This document shows, piece after piece, positions 44,986 through 56,693 of a stretch of DNA of 64,000 nt; the first letter of the stretch is position 1, and every line of letters begins with the position of its first letter. The stretch covers positions 806,001-870,000 of the forward strand of contig SNVD02011469.1 of the NCBI GenBank assembly GCA_013180625.2. The letters run 5' to 3'. Both the position numbers and the translations under genes were made by a program. Under the pieces are notes generated by a model. That model was not told where the DNA came from. It was given only the letters and a program-made list of their open reading frames with translations, and did not search any database. This DNA comes from Boswellia sacra (lineage: Eukaryota > Streptophyta > Magnoliopsida > Sapindales > Burseraceae).

Positions 44986-47270
44986 AATTAGATACTCATT
45001 TAATAAATATATTGATTGATTCCCACTTTCCCAGAACCTACCATTACGCATTACCAAAATTTTTTTAGCAATGTTTCCCTTTTTAAGATTTCAACTGTTA
45101 GGAGAAGAATACGCAAAACTCAATCTGGGGTTGTTGCTCCTGAAAAGTTCCATGCTAAACAAGGACGTATACTTGTTATCCATTCTGAAGACCAATTAAC
45201 AACTAGTTACGCTAACGACAAATAGTTTGCTATGGTTCTTCAAATTAAGCTTTCTGGTATGCGCTAAGTCATTTTTAAAGCAATAATTTACCTGAATTTG
45301 AATAAATAAAATACTAATTAGGTTTTCATAGTTCATATTAAATCGATTTCAGACGGCCAGTTCATGAAACTTGAAAGAAATTTCTGTTAGAAATATATCA
45401 TCAATCCACCAAATAACACATATTCAATCAATATTATTTTAAATATATTAAAGAAATAAATAACAAAACAAATAATAAATATAAAAGCTATAAAAACAAG
45501 TTAGAAAAATCTGGTTTGTGTTATAAGAGGTACGTGTAAAACGTTGTCATAAAGTCAAAGAGTCATCTCATTCGTGCAGGTGAAAGACGGTCCTCAAGGC
45601 CTCCAGGATACAATCCAATAATTCTCAATCACTTATTTGCACGATCATTGAAATAATACGCAGTTACAAAATTGTAGAATTTTGAAATTAAAAATGAGGA
45701 AGTGATGACTTGGATAACAAGTATATAAGATTGAATCTAAAGACATCTTTATATACTAATATCTTAGACTTTGTAACCTATCTAATTAATAGTGTAACTC
45801 CTATATCATAATGTACTTAATAAATTATGAAACTTTCAAATGAAATCAAATTTTGTAACTCATACACAATTAAAATTTTGTAACTCATGAATTTAAAACT
45901 TTTGGGCATGTTTGATGCGTTGTATAACAATGTATAGAATAACACAAATTTATTTGGATTGGATTGGATTAAATAGTATAAAATAAGATTAAATAAGACA
46001 TAATAATATACTATGTTTGGTAGAGTATTGTACAAGATAAAATGTAAAAAAAAAAATTATAATATGAAAGGTTTAATTTAAATATAAGATCAATTTAAAT
46101 AATAATTAAAATTATTTTCAAGATAAAAATTGAATTATTAAATTTTTTATTTATTTAAATAATTAATTTGTATTTAAATATTTATTAAAGTATTTATTAA
46201 TTATATAAATATATAAATATTTAATTTATATATATAATTTTTGGTATTTATTAGTGAAAATTAAGACAAAAATAAGTTTATACGATGTTAATTTATGAGT
46301 AAAATTTGTATAAAAACGTTCAACTTTTAAATAAATAGTATAGCTACAATATCTGTTATAATATTACTATAATATCTGTCTTATACTATATAATTTCTTT
46401 TAAAATATGATTAAACACACTATAATTTTTTAATATTATATTATATAATATTATACAGTATATTTTATATTCCAACAATTTCACTTTATGATAAGCAAAT
46501 TTTCGGACAAGCACGGGCCCCTTGCACGGTTTAAGAAAAAATATATATGACGCTATTGCTACTGTAATTAATTTCATAGATCGGCAAAATGGTCCACATG
46601 GTTTCATCATTATTCAATGCATTAATTCCTGTTCACGCGTTCTCGGTGGCAGAGGCCCGTGCTCGTAGGGTCAAGCAACCCTGCACCACAGGACAAATAA
46701 TTAGATGAGAGCATTTTCCTATTGTCATAAAGTATGGCTGACCCACATCCCTCAACGTAATTTCTTCTTCAACTTTCTGATCTTTTTTTTTTTTTTTTTA
46801 CTATAAAGTTGTATATAATATTTGTATATTAGGATAAACTACTATGTGATCATTCTAATTAAAAAAGAAAATGTTTTTCGGGAGAATCCTCTAATCAGTT
46901 TATATATGCGTTGCCATTCTATTGGTTAACAAGACACTCTTTGGAATTGTACATGAGCTTGAGATGCCATTATTCTTAAACTTTAACTAATTATCAAAGT
47001 TGTCAAAAAAATGCCATCTTTTTACGATCAATTTTGTGCTTGCTCAGATTGCTCAAGATGCTGCTCCCATTGCGAACGTCATGTCATGCAGCTCAATTTT
47101 GGCAAATGTTTTGTCATCTTATTGATATGCTGCAAAACATCATTCACAAGCATCTGTACCTCTATTTTGAAGATGAAGATCACCAGCTACTCGTCAGTTG
47201 TCATATCTTTAGAAAATTATAAATGAATGGCAAGCATTTTCTAAAGAAGCTTCAATAATTTGCATGACTA
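44986..47270 (+). repeat. Duplicated segment R2 upstream of CNL gene 2
   Basis: This matches R1 from the 'aaatatattgattgattc' start (36771) through the region equivalent to both sides of the copia insertion, and is interrupted by the LTR-like insertion at 45385-46477. It contains an open stretch of 69 codons at 45016-45225 that I do not recognise; the equivalent in R1 is disrupted, so I do not call it a gene. Confidence 0.8.
45385..46477. mobile_element. 1.1 kb LTR-like insertion in R2
   Basis: The element starts TGTTAGAAATATATC and ends TATATTCCAACA, with target duplication ATTTC (45380-45384 and 46478-46482). Empty sites exist in R1 (37130-37134) and R3 (47588-47592), where GAAAGAAATTTC runs straight on. 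TGTT...AACA ends and a 5-bp duplication fit a solo copia LTR. The right half (from about 45900, GGGCATGTTTGATGCG) is very AT-rich and may hold a nested MITE. It codes for nothing recognisable. Confidence 0.85.
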
Positions 47271-47500
47271 CACGTCAGTTATTATTATTATTATTATTAT
47301 TATTTCCAAATCTGGTCAACATAATTACTTCAAAATGTTGCTCAGAATAAGACAACTAAGGTGGCATGTCTTGACTGGGTCTGACTAATGTACTCATAGT
47401 TTATTCTTTTCATTATACAACTTTTACAATCAGTTACGGAAAGCTTTTTATTGCTTTAACTTAAAGTTGTTGTATAGACCACAAAATTTAACAATTTACC
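47271..47500. repeat. (ATT)n microsatellite and a small CNL-tail fragment
   Basis: About nine ATT units at 47278-47304 are followed by 47305-47430, which resembles 19930-20040 and 34400-34510 (GACATGTCTTGG-like text, then CATTCTACAACTT-like text). It is a displaced piece of tail sequence between R2 and R3. Confidence 0.6.
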
Positions 47501-48590
47501 CCAATTTTAATAAATAAATACTAATTAAGTTTTCATAGTTCACATTAAATTGATTTCAGACGGCCAGTTCATGAAACTCTGAAAGAAATTTCGCTTCATG
47601 GGAAGCAAATTTTCAGACAAGCATGGGCCTCTTGCACGCTTTAATACATATATATGACGCTATTGTTGCTGCAATTAATTTCATAGATAAACGAAATGGA
47701 CCACACGGTTCATCATTCAATGTACTCATCCGTCTCCACGCGTGATCAGTGGAGATACCCGAAATGGACCACACGGTTTCATCTTTCAAATTTTTCATCC
47801 GTCTTCACGCGTCATCAGTGGCACAGGCCCACTTTTTTATTATTATTTTATCATTTCAAAATTGAATTCCATCTTGACTGAGGCTTGTTTCACCTAATCT
47901 TGTAAAAGGACCACAGAAGCGGAGAAGAGAAAAATAAATTCTCTTTTGTGTGGGCACCAATATTCTTCAATTATTGCCGCCGAGCAATAATGCTGGGGAA
48001 TGGGGACGCCTTTCTCATTTGCCCATTTTTATGATACTTTTTTAGCAGTGGCGGGTAAGAAATATTTTTTAATTTGATTAGGAAGTAACACTTAGTGATA
48101 TGTAATGAAAATAATATAGTTAAAATAAGAATTATTGTTCAGAACTAGCATCTTTCCTTTTATGTTTCTAAATAACTGAAAGGGTTGTCACTAAGGCAGA
48201 CCTTAATTTCATCCAATATATGATGTACCGAATATTAATTCAGGACTGACCACGATGAGTGAAACTTGAATGTGTATATATGTATATATCACCTCCAAGT
48301 TCAATTTAACCTTCTTGTTAGTTGTGAAAAAAATTTGCAGATATTCATCCTCTTGCTCTTGTCACATTTAAAAAATATAATAAAATAAAAAAGAAAACAA
48401 TCTATTAGAAAAGCTTCAACATGTTAACATAACCTATAAAATTTCAACCCAGCAATATTGGCTGAGGCCTGTTGACGCCTCAAGTTACTCGATGTTAACA
48501 TAATTTAATAGTAATTAGAACAACAGTTTGACGGTAACGAAATTTCAAAATTACAGTTACAGGAGAGGTCATGATTTTTAGCCATCAGGT
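47501..48590 (+). repeat. Duplicated segment R3, running into the CNL gene 2 promoter
   Basis: It shares GGCCAGTTCATGAAAC, ACGCGT(C/G)ATCAGTGG, TGGGGACGCCTTTC and ATATGATGTACCGAATATT with R1, but lacks the middle part present in R1 and R2. It ends at about 48590, just upstream of the TATA box of gene 2. It therefore provides the distal promoter of gene 2, which gene 1 does not have. Confidence 0.8.
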
Positions 48591-48594
48591 GAGC

Positions 48595-48601
48595 TATAAA
48601 A
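48595..48601 (+). promoter_or_regulatory. TATA box of CNL gene 2
   Basis: GAGCTATAAAACAGAACTGGA lies about 110 bp before the ATG, in the same context as the TATA box of gene 1. Confidence 0.75.
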
Positions 48602-48704
48602 CAGAACTGGATACTAAGGGTGAACCTATTCACAAAATCAGCATTGAGCAAACCAAAGAATTTCAATATATCATCTTCCTTTAATTCCATAACCATCTTT
48701 GATC

Positions 48705-51700
48705 ATGGCTGATGCGGTTGTCTCAACAATTTTGGAGTTTTTGACTTCAATAGCTAGTGAAGAGCTATCCCGACTTGTGGGGGTTAATGATGAAGTGCAA
48801 AATCTCCGAGGCAATCTCCTGGCCATTCGAGCTGTGCTTGAAGACGCGGAGAGCAGACAAGTGAAGGAGGAGAGTGTTCGAGATTGGTTGGATACAGTTA
48901 AAGATGTATCATATGACATAGACGATGTGTTGGACGAGTGGCACACTGCAATTCAGAAATTTCATGTTAAAAAAGCTTCCAAGGATGAGAAGGCATGTTC
49001 CTTCTCCCCTTCTTGTTACTTTTCTCCTAGCAAAGTTGTCCTGCGTCATGACATTGCTATCAAGATAAAAGATCTAAATAAGAGGGTGGATGGTATAGCT
49101 AGGCAAATAGGTATGTTCCGTTTTAGCTCAACTAAGGGCCCTGGAGGAATAGAACGGCCAATAACCACCTCTTTTATTAACTTATCAGAGATATACGGAA
49201 GAGACCATGACAAAATTGAACTAATGAACTCGTTGTTCAGTGAGAGTAGTCAAGGACCACCCCTCCCTATTGTTTCCATAGTAGGCATGGGGGGGATTGG
49301 AAAGACGACTCTTGCTCGAATAGCTTTTAATGATGAGAAAGTGAACACCCATTTTGAAAAAAAAATTTGGGTGTGTGTCTCGGATCCTTTTGATGAGATT
49401 AGGATTGCCAAGGCAATCCTTGAGTCTCTGGGAGGTGAAGCACAAAAGCTCATCGAACTAGAAAGATTGTTACAAGAGATACATGAATCTATAAAGAGGA
49501 AGAAATTTCTTCTTATCCTAGATGATGTGTGGACAGAAAAACCCTATAAGTGGGAACAATTACTGCAATCTCTTAGTGGTTGTTCTCAAGGAAGTAGAAT
49601 TGTAATAACAACTCGTAAAGAGAGTACTGCAAAAATGATGAGAACCACCAACATGATCCCACTGGGAAAGTTATCTGATGAGGAATCTTGGTCAATATTT
49701 AGTCAAGTTGCTTTTTTTGGAAGAAGCATTGAAGAATGTGAAATTTTAGAAGATATTGGCAAAAAGATTGTAGATAAATGCAATGGCTTGCCTCTGGCCA
49801 TAAAGACACTAGGAACTCTCTTGAGTTTAAAAACACAAATTGAACAATGGCAGAATGTGTTAAATAGTGAATTATGGAAATTAGAAGACATAGAGGAAAA
49901 TCTTTTCCCCCCCATCCTTTTGAGCTATTATGATTTGTCACCTAAACTTAGGAAATGCTTTTCATACTGCACCATATATCCGAAAGATCATAAGATTGTG
50001 AAAGACAAATTGATTCAATTGTGGATGGCTCAAGGATATATTAAAGGAGAAGGAAACAAAAATATGGAGTTAATTGGGGAAGAGTCCTTTGACAACTTGG
50101 CAAAGCGCTCTTTTTTTCAAGATTTTGAAAGAAGTGAATGTGATGGTAGTATTATAAGTTGCAAGATGCATGATATAGTGCATGATTTTGCTCAATTTCT
50201 TACAAAAAATGAATGTTCTACGGTAGAAGTCTCGGCAAAGTCTCAATCAGACCTTCCTTGTGAAAGAGTTCGGCATCTAATGATGGTAGGGTCACATATT
50301 CCTAGCTCTATTCAAAGATATAAAAAGTTGCTTAGCCTTGTTTTTGACTGTGATCAATATATACTGTCTTCCAAGGTATCGGATGTAGCCAAAATATTTA
50401 AGCAACAAACATGTCTAAGAGCATTAGATTTGTATAAATGTTTCATAAGGAAACTTCCAAGAGGAATAAAAAATTTAATACATTTGAGGCATCTTAGTTT
50501 GAGAAAAACTTATATGAGTCAATTACCTGAGGTAGTGTGTGACTTATATAATTTACAAACCCTGGATATCAGTGGTTGTTGGAGGCTTAGAAAGCTACCT
50601 CACGGGATAAGAAAGTTAATTAATCTGAGGCAGCTCTATAATCATGAAACTGATAGTTTGAGTTATATGCCTAAAGGAATTGAGAGTCTGACTTGTCTTC
50701 AAACATTAAGTAAATTCATTGTTAGTGGTGGTGGTCACGGTAACAAAGCGTGTACTAGTCTTGAATGTTTGAGGAATTTGAACCACAGTCAAGTAATTTT
50801 GGCTCTGCACGGTTTGGGAAATGTGAGGGAAATCGGTGCAGTTAAAGCAGTAGGATTGTATAGGCAAAAAAGACTCTCTGATTTGATATTATCGTTTTCT
50901 TCTGAGGAAGTCAAAAAAGAGAGAGGAAAAAAAATGGTGAAAATGGAGAATGAAGCAGTTGTTGAAGCCTTACAACCACCTGCAAACTTAATGAAATTAA
51001 GGATAGAGAAGTATGAAGGCAAAACTATGACTCCCAGTTGGATGGCATCTTTAACAAATCTGAGGGAGTTGAGTCTTACAGACTCCATCAACTGTGAGCG
51101 TTTTCCTTCTTTGGGACAATTATCATCCCTTGAATCACTCTCTATATGGCGCATGGAGAGTGTAAAAAGGGTGGATAGTGAGTTTTTGGGAATAGGAAAT
51201 GATGCTAGATTGTCATCATCCTCAGATGAGTCTTTGGAAATAGAAAATGATGCCACATCCTCATCGTCAACTATTTTCTTTCCAAAATTGAAAACTCTTG
51301 AGTTTCAATATTTGGATGAATGGGAAGAATGGTGGAATTACGAGATTAGGAGGGGGAGAGATAAATATATTACAATCATGCCATGTCTTCGTTCCATGAA
51401 TATTAGAGGCTGCCACAAATTAAAGGCATTTCCGGACTACATCCTTCAAACGCCAGTGGAGGAGTGTGCGATCTTAGACTGCTCTAGTCTAATTCTAAAC
51501 AACATTCTAACATCTTCATCCACTATTTTCCCCAATTTGAAGAAGTTAAGGCTCTCTAGTTGCATTGATTATGAGTGTTTGCCTCCCTTGGGAAAATTAT
51601 CATCCCTTGAATCACTCCATATACAGTCTATGAAGACGGTAAAAAAGGTGGATGTTGAGTTTTTGGGAATAGAAAATGAGGCTATGTCATCATCCTCATC

Positions 51701-52436
51701 CTCAATTGTAGTCTTTCCAAAATTGAAAACTCTTGGGTTTGGGTCTATGCATGAATGGGAAGAGTGGTGCAATTACGAGATTAAGAGTAAAGATAAAGAT
51801 ATTACAATCATGCCCCGTCTTCAGTTTTTAACAATTTCTGGCTGCGACAAATTAAAGGCATTACCAGAATACATCCTCACAACGTCAGTAGAGGAATGCG
51901 AGATCTATTTCTGCTCTAATCTAAGTTTAAACGACATTGGGAAATTTTCTGGCACTATTTTTCCCAATTTAAGGAAGTTAATACTTGAGGACATTGATTG
52001 TGATTGTTTGCCTCCCTTGGGAAAATTATCTTCCCTTGAATCACTTGAGATAGGGTTTCTAGATAGAGTGGAAAGAGTGGGTAATGAATTTTTAGGAATA
52101 GAAAGTGGTGACACATCTGCTATTGTCTTCCCCAAATTAAAAACTCTTCGGTTTTCTTCTTTGCAAAATTGGAAAAATTGGGATATTATCACGACGGGAG
52201 ATGAAGATGTTAAAATCATGCCATGTCTTCATTCCTTGTCCATCTCATACTGCTACAAATTAAGGGCACTGCCGGAGCTCATTCTTCAAAGACCGACATT
52301 GGAGAAATTCTCCATTGAACAGTGCTCTATTCTAGAAAAGCTGTACAAGAAAGAGGAAGGAGAGGACTGGCCCAAGATCTCTCACATACCCAACATAATA
52401 TTTAATGGCAAATACGTGAAAGGAGGAAGCTCTTGA
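48705..52436 (+). CDS. CC-NB-LRR disease resistance protein 2 (CNL, intronless)
   Basis: A 1243-residue paralogue of gene 1, 25.2 kb downstream in the same orientation. I start at the ATG at 48705 (MADAVVSTILEFL). Order: Rx-type coiled coil (LEDAESRQVKE, DDVLDEW); NB-ARC with P-loop GMGGIGKTT (194-202), FEKKIWVCVSDPFDE, kinase-2 LLILDDVW (DD at 273-274), GSRIVITTR, GLPL (361-364), FSYCTIYPKDHKI, and MHD motif KMHDIVHDF (488-490); LRRs from about 560 to 1235. It should act as a cytoplasmic or membrane-associated immune receptor switched by nucleotide exchange. Compared with gene 1 it lacks the NB-ARC repeat expansion but has an extra 159-residue LRR module. Serine-rich insertions (SSSSS) interrupt some repeats in both proteins. 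The frame is intact. The recognised pathogen cannot be inferred. Confidence 0.95.
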   Translation: MADAVVSTILEFLTSIASEELSRLVGVNDEVQNLRGNLLAIRAVLEDAESRQVKEESVRDWLDTVKDVSYDIDDVLDEWHTAIQKFHVKKASKDEKACSFSPSCYFSPSKVVLRHDIAIKIKDLNKRVDGIARQIGMFRFSSTKGPGGIERPITTSFINLSEIYGRDHDKIELMNSLFSESSQGPPLPIVSIVGMGGIGKTTLARIAFNDEKVNTHFEKKIWVCVSDPFDEIRIAKAILESLGGEAQKLIELERLLQEIHESIKRKKFLLILDDVWTEKPYKWEQLLQSLSGCSQGSRIVITTRKESTAKMMRTTNMIPLGKLSDEESWSIFSQVAFFGRSIEECEILEDIGKKIVDKCNGLPLAIKTLGTLLSLKTQIEQWQNVLNSELWKLEDIEENLFPPILLSYYDLSPKLRKCFSYCTIYPKDHKIVKDKLIQLWMAQGYIKGEGNKNMELIGEESFDNLAKRSFFQDFERSECDGSIISCKMHDIVHDFAQFLTKNECSTVEVSAKSQSDLPCERVRHLMMVGSHIPSSIQRYKKLLSLVFDCDQYILSSKVSDVAKIFKQQTCLRALDLYKCFIRKLPRGIKNLIHLRHLSLRKTYMSQLPEVVCDLYNLQTLDISGCWRLRKLPHGIRKLINLRQLYNHETDSLSYMPKGIESLTCLQTLSKFIVSGGGHGNKACTSLECLRNLNHSQVILALHGLGNVREIGAVKAVGLYRQKRLSDLILSFSSEEVKKERGKKMVKMENEAVVEALQPPANLMKLRIEKYEGKTMTPSWMASLTNLRELSLTDSINCERFPSLGQLSSLESLSIWRMESVKRVDSEFLGIGNDARLSSSSDESLEIENDATSSSSTIFFPKLKTLEFQYLDEWEEWWNYEIRRGRDKYITIMPCLRSMNIRGCHKLKAFPDYILQTPVEECAILDCSSLILNNILTSSSTIFPNLKKLRLSSCIDYECLPPLGKLSSLESLHIQSMKTVKKVDVEFLGIENEAMSSSSSSIVVFPKLKTLGFGSMHEWEEWCNYEIKSKDKDITIMPRLQFLTISGCDKLKALPEYILTTSVEECEIYFCSNLSLNDIGKFSGTIFPNLRKLILEDIDCDCLPPLGKLSSLESLEIGFLDRVERVGNEFLGIESGDTSAIVFPKLKTLRFSSLQNWKNWDIITTGDEDVKIMPCLHSLSISYCYKLRALPELILQRPTLEKFSIEQCSILEKLYKKEEGEDWPKISHIPNIIFNGKYVKGGSS
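49284..49305 (+). promoter_or_regulatory. Candidate miR482/miR2118 target in the P-loop, gene 2
   Basis: Same position as in gene 1, with GGCATGGGGGGGATTGG followed by AAAGA. It has one more G than gene 1 in the central run, which changes pairing slightly. Inference from a known family-wide target site. Confidence 0.35.
51171..51647 (+). repeat. Extra LRR module in CNL gene 2 (477 bp)
   Basis: GTGGATAGTGAGTTTTTGGG at 51171 recurs as GTGGATGTTGAGTTTTTGGG at 51648. The 477 bp between the two starts (159 residues) is an additional copy of the module holding FPKLKTL, EWEEWWNYEI, ITIMPCLRSM, KLKAFPDYIL and CLPPLGKLSSLESL. Gene 1 has one fewer. The module borders preserve the reading frame. Confidence 0.9.
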
Positions 52437-55400
52437 ATTGTCATACAGCTGCAATAACGACTGGGTAAATTCTCTTTCTCCTTCTCGCTCTTACTTTTAA
52501 TTTTTATTTTCCTTTTTTCAGATGATTGCCAATTATTATCCGTCATTAAAACATCTCTGTGCTCAATAAATGTTAAGTGGGTAGAATATGAACAATATAC
52601 TTCAAAATATTACCCAAAAATCACATAGTATGTTTGGTGCGTTGGGTTCATGATTGAATTCAATTTTTTTTCTTCCAAATCTAGTTCTATGCGCATTTTG
52701 TTCATTCTTTTTTTTTTTTTTAATGCAGCCGATTTATAGCAGAAACTTCGTTCGGTATCAGGCAACATTAAAATGGCATGGTTTCTTCAATAATTCATGC
52801 ATGAAATAAGAAATGTCCTCACCATATTTAATATTATTAAATATTGTTTTTGGTATTGATGTTACTGCCATCTGCTGACATGGAACATGATCAAATTTGA
52901 TTTCAAATTGTACTAGGAGAGTAATAATAACTTATTTATGTGTTTGCCTTTGCTTCTTCACCACTTTTTAGAATCAATGTATCTGTATGGTTGCTACATG
53001 TATAAATTCTTATTATTAGACTTTTGAAATAAAGTGAAGAAGTGAAGATGCTTTTGGGCAGGCTTATGCCGCAGGGTTGCATGAAAGATGGAATTGGCTG
53101 GACTGAGGCTGGCATTTGTCAGAGAAATGTTGTATTCTGAGGACAGCAAAGAATAGAGATGGGGGAGGAAAATGGGCAATTTTGGCATAATCATTTGTTG
53201 ACTTATCTATTATAAGAGATTGGCATAATCTCTTATGTTGCAGGCTTTTGTCATCATGGTGCAGAAATTTATGATAGTTGTTGAAGGCATCAATCTATCA
53301 GCTGTTAAAATCTTAGACGGACAGCTACAATTGCCAATGGCTCCAACTCAGAAGTAATTTCTCTTGTCTCCCTTTTTATAGTCAATAACACGTTTTCTAT
53401 TCTTTTTCGTGTTACGTGGGTCACGTACAAATAAATTTCTTACAAAATTGTTACCCTAAAATTGTTTTATCATTATTTGTACTTATTCTGGGGACCAGGG
53501 ATGGTGCTTCAGGGAACATATGGGAATTGGCGCTGCATGTATTCTGAGGACGACAGAGAATATGGATTTTGAAGAAAAAACAAGACATCTTGGCTAATTT
53601 TTTCTCAAGTGGGAGTATAAGTTGCAAGATGTCATTTAAATTACCTCAATTTTATGAAGGCTGGCCTTAGATATAATTTGTGTACGTCAATGAGATGGCC
53701 TTTTAACATGATGCAGAGAGCCATGCAGAGAATGAAATAGGAGCATGCTCTTGTTAGTACAATGGAATGTTTGAGCAGATTGGCTGATACCTACGTAGGA
53801 AGTCACCTGCTGAAGCCTTGGACAAGTTCGTCATTCTTGGCTTCTCTGAACTGGCAAAATAGGCATGTGCCTTTCACTGCTTTGGCCATTATTTCACAAC
53901 AGAAGGTATCAAACTTCACCAGCAATTGCTTTATCATACATGCTACGAGTTGGTTTCATAATCACTGGCTAAAAATTTCTCCTACTTAATTTTCGAGGCT
54001 CAAAATTTCTTCAGGCATAAATCTTAAATTCCATGTCAATATGTCATCTCTGAGTGCAGGCTGCATTAATTGTAGCTATGAATCTGTCATCCTCCGTGTT
54101 CAGGTAATTTTCTTTCCAAATTTATGCTCATGGCATGCACAAATTGTTATGAGGTCTTACATGCAACATTATCATTGCCCTTCAAGGTAATTCAGTTTCT
54201 TTTTCCTTCTATTGTTTACAAAAAGCAGAAATGTTGATTGCTATAAAATTTTAAAATCTTGTTTTTTAAGTTGTGGAACAGAACACAGGGGTTGCAACAA
54301 CATCTTTCTCTCGTCTGTAGACATTGCAAAGTTTTTCTTTCCCTGGCCTACCTCATCTATGAAAACTCAGTTAAGTGAATACATGTTGATCTGTTTCAGA
54401 TGTTCAAACTCTTGTTTTCAGGTTGTTAATATGAACTGCCAATGATAAAAGTCAGGAACAAAGGAAAAAACTACAAGCTTGCAGATGTTGGATTTCGGGC
54501 TATGTATGAGATTAGGAGAATGAAGAAGGTACAACAAGTGATCAAGGAAAAAGTCAGGATACTACTTTTTGGTTGTAAGGCAATTTTTTGCAGCATTCTT
54601 CTCCAATTGATTTCTTTGTTTGTCCTTGAATTTTTCCACACTTGGCCTTACCACCACTTTAAAGTGAACATTTGCTGCTCATCGTAGCATATCTTTATTT
54701 TTTATCACAAAATAACAATTTATTTTCTTCTTCTTCTTTTTTTTTCCCATTCAAATCTCTCTCATTGAATTTTTTTTTTTTAACAGGCATTTTCTCTGGA
54801 GAAATAATTTTCAAGTAGAAGGAAAAAAGATTTAGCAGTCAAACTTTTTTGTAGATAATTTTTGTTACTGGTAATTGGAGATGTAATAGTTGCAGTTTAC
54901 CAATCATATCAATTGTACCTTTAACACTTAATAATAAATCTGACAAATCCTAAGAACTTTTGCTAACAGTTATATTTTCTTTATTGTGCCTTTGGAAAGT
55001 GTTTTTGCAGTTTCAATCCTACTTTCTTACCAATCTCATCCCAGAATCTCGAGGTGCTTACTAGAGAGCATGTTCTGTTCTGCAATGAAAGGAAAATATG
55101 CAGATGAAACATTGTATTGTTTAAGAATGTGCTGAATACTTACAAAAGCTCAGGTAAAGCGGACAGATGAGCATTCGCATCATTCTCACACTCCTGAGTC
55201 TACAGCTTTGATTATTAATCTTCAACATGTGCAAAAGATGGTCATTGAATTCTCATATAACTGTTGTTACCACCAATTCACAGGTATTATTTTAATGATT
55301 CTCCTCCTTAATTAGTAGTTATTCGTAATTCATCTAGTAGATAAAATTTGAATGAAATTCCTTTGTGTTATTGTTCGAAATCAGCAATTGTTTTATAATC

Positions 55401-56693
55401 TTTTTCATTTTTTTATCATTCTTCTAGCTTTTGATAATAGTATATTTACTTCAACATCCTTTCAATGTCATCGAGGAGTTCTCCAAGTGCTTATCACAAC
55501 CTCAATTTTGAGCCTCAGTATTATTAAGTAGTGTTGCGTGCACTAACAACAGCAATGAAAGGTTTCCAGAATCCGTGCAAGTAATTTATTGTGCAAAATT
55601 CATGCATATGGATGGACAATTGATCCTGATTTCCCTTTATTAGTTATCACTGTTTTATATGCCATCAAATTTTCTCTCAAGTTTTCTCAATTCATTGTTT
55701 TCTTTTTACCCCGCTATAGAGTACAACTTTGTCATGTCTTAGGTCCTTGCTCTAGGAGTAGAAATCAAATTCTAGTTTGTCACTTCTATATGCACATGTC
55801 AAATCCTTATTATAAATTAGTCTTGGGTTGGATGTTGCAGACAAGCAGACATCCTTGTCCAGTAATGGGTGGTGTTATATTTCCTGATTTTCCAATTTAA
55901 AATGGGTGAGTAAATTAAAATAAGGTTCCCCTATGTTTAGTATGTTCACACATTTTGAGGTTGTTAATTTGGTTTATGATTTTAAAAACTGAGTTGTACA
56001 GAAAATGCTACACACTAGCAGATCTCGACTCAATATCAAATTCCCTCTAGCATTCTTCTTCCATTGAAAATCTCGTTTTGCTTGAATCATTCTTAAACCT
56101 TCTCAAAACAATACAATACAAAGACTTTAAGACACAAACTTCATAGTGGTCATATTACAGCATAATTCTTTTCTTTAGTTTCTGGCTCAGAAACAACATT
56201 TTATGATTATTCTATCATAAATCTCTTCATTTTCCTTTTTTAATTCTTCTTGTTTTAAAGTTATCTTACTTTTTGTTGTTTTTACTGATCTCATGTGCAC
56301 AAGGTTTCTCCAAAAAGGAATCCTTACTATCAGTCATTAAGGGTGACATAGCTCCATCAACTCACAATAGTTTTCTCGAGCAATTGTTGTGTTATGATGG
56401 TGAATAAAAACTGGACCAGGTAATTAATTTGTCATCACAGAACTTCTAATTATCTTCTTACAAGCTCTCATTCTAGAATACGTTTAAAACCGTGGTTGCC
56501 ACTTGGATAAATTATTAAGTTCAGTCATAGAAAGCTTCTGAATCACTTTGAGGAAAAAGCACCAAAGGACCAACTGAATTTTGCAGGCTATTGATAATCA
56601 GTTAGACCGGAGAACTACTGAAAAACTTATTCTTGGAAACAGATATTAAATCTGTGGTATTGTCTCTTAACTATTTTTGTGCCATTCATGCAG

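Noticed and set aside
53762..55900. Open stretches of 75-103 codons in the tail of CNL gene 2
   Set aside because: The equivalent positions in the tail of gene 1 are not open in the same frame, so they are not conserved as proteins.
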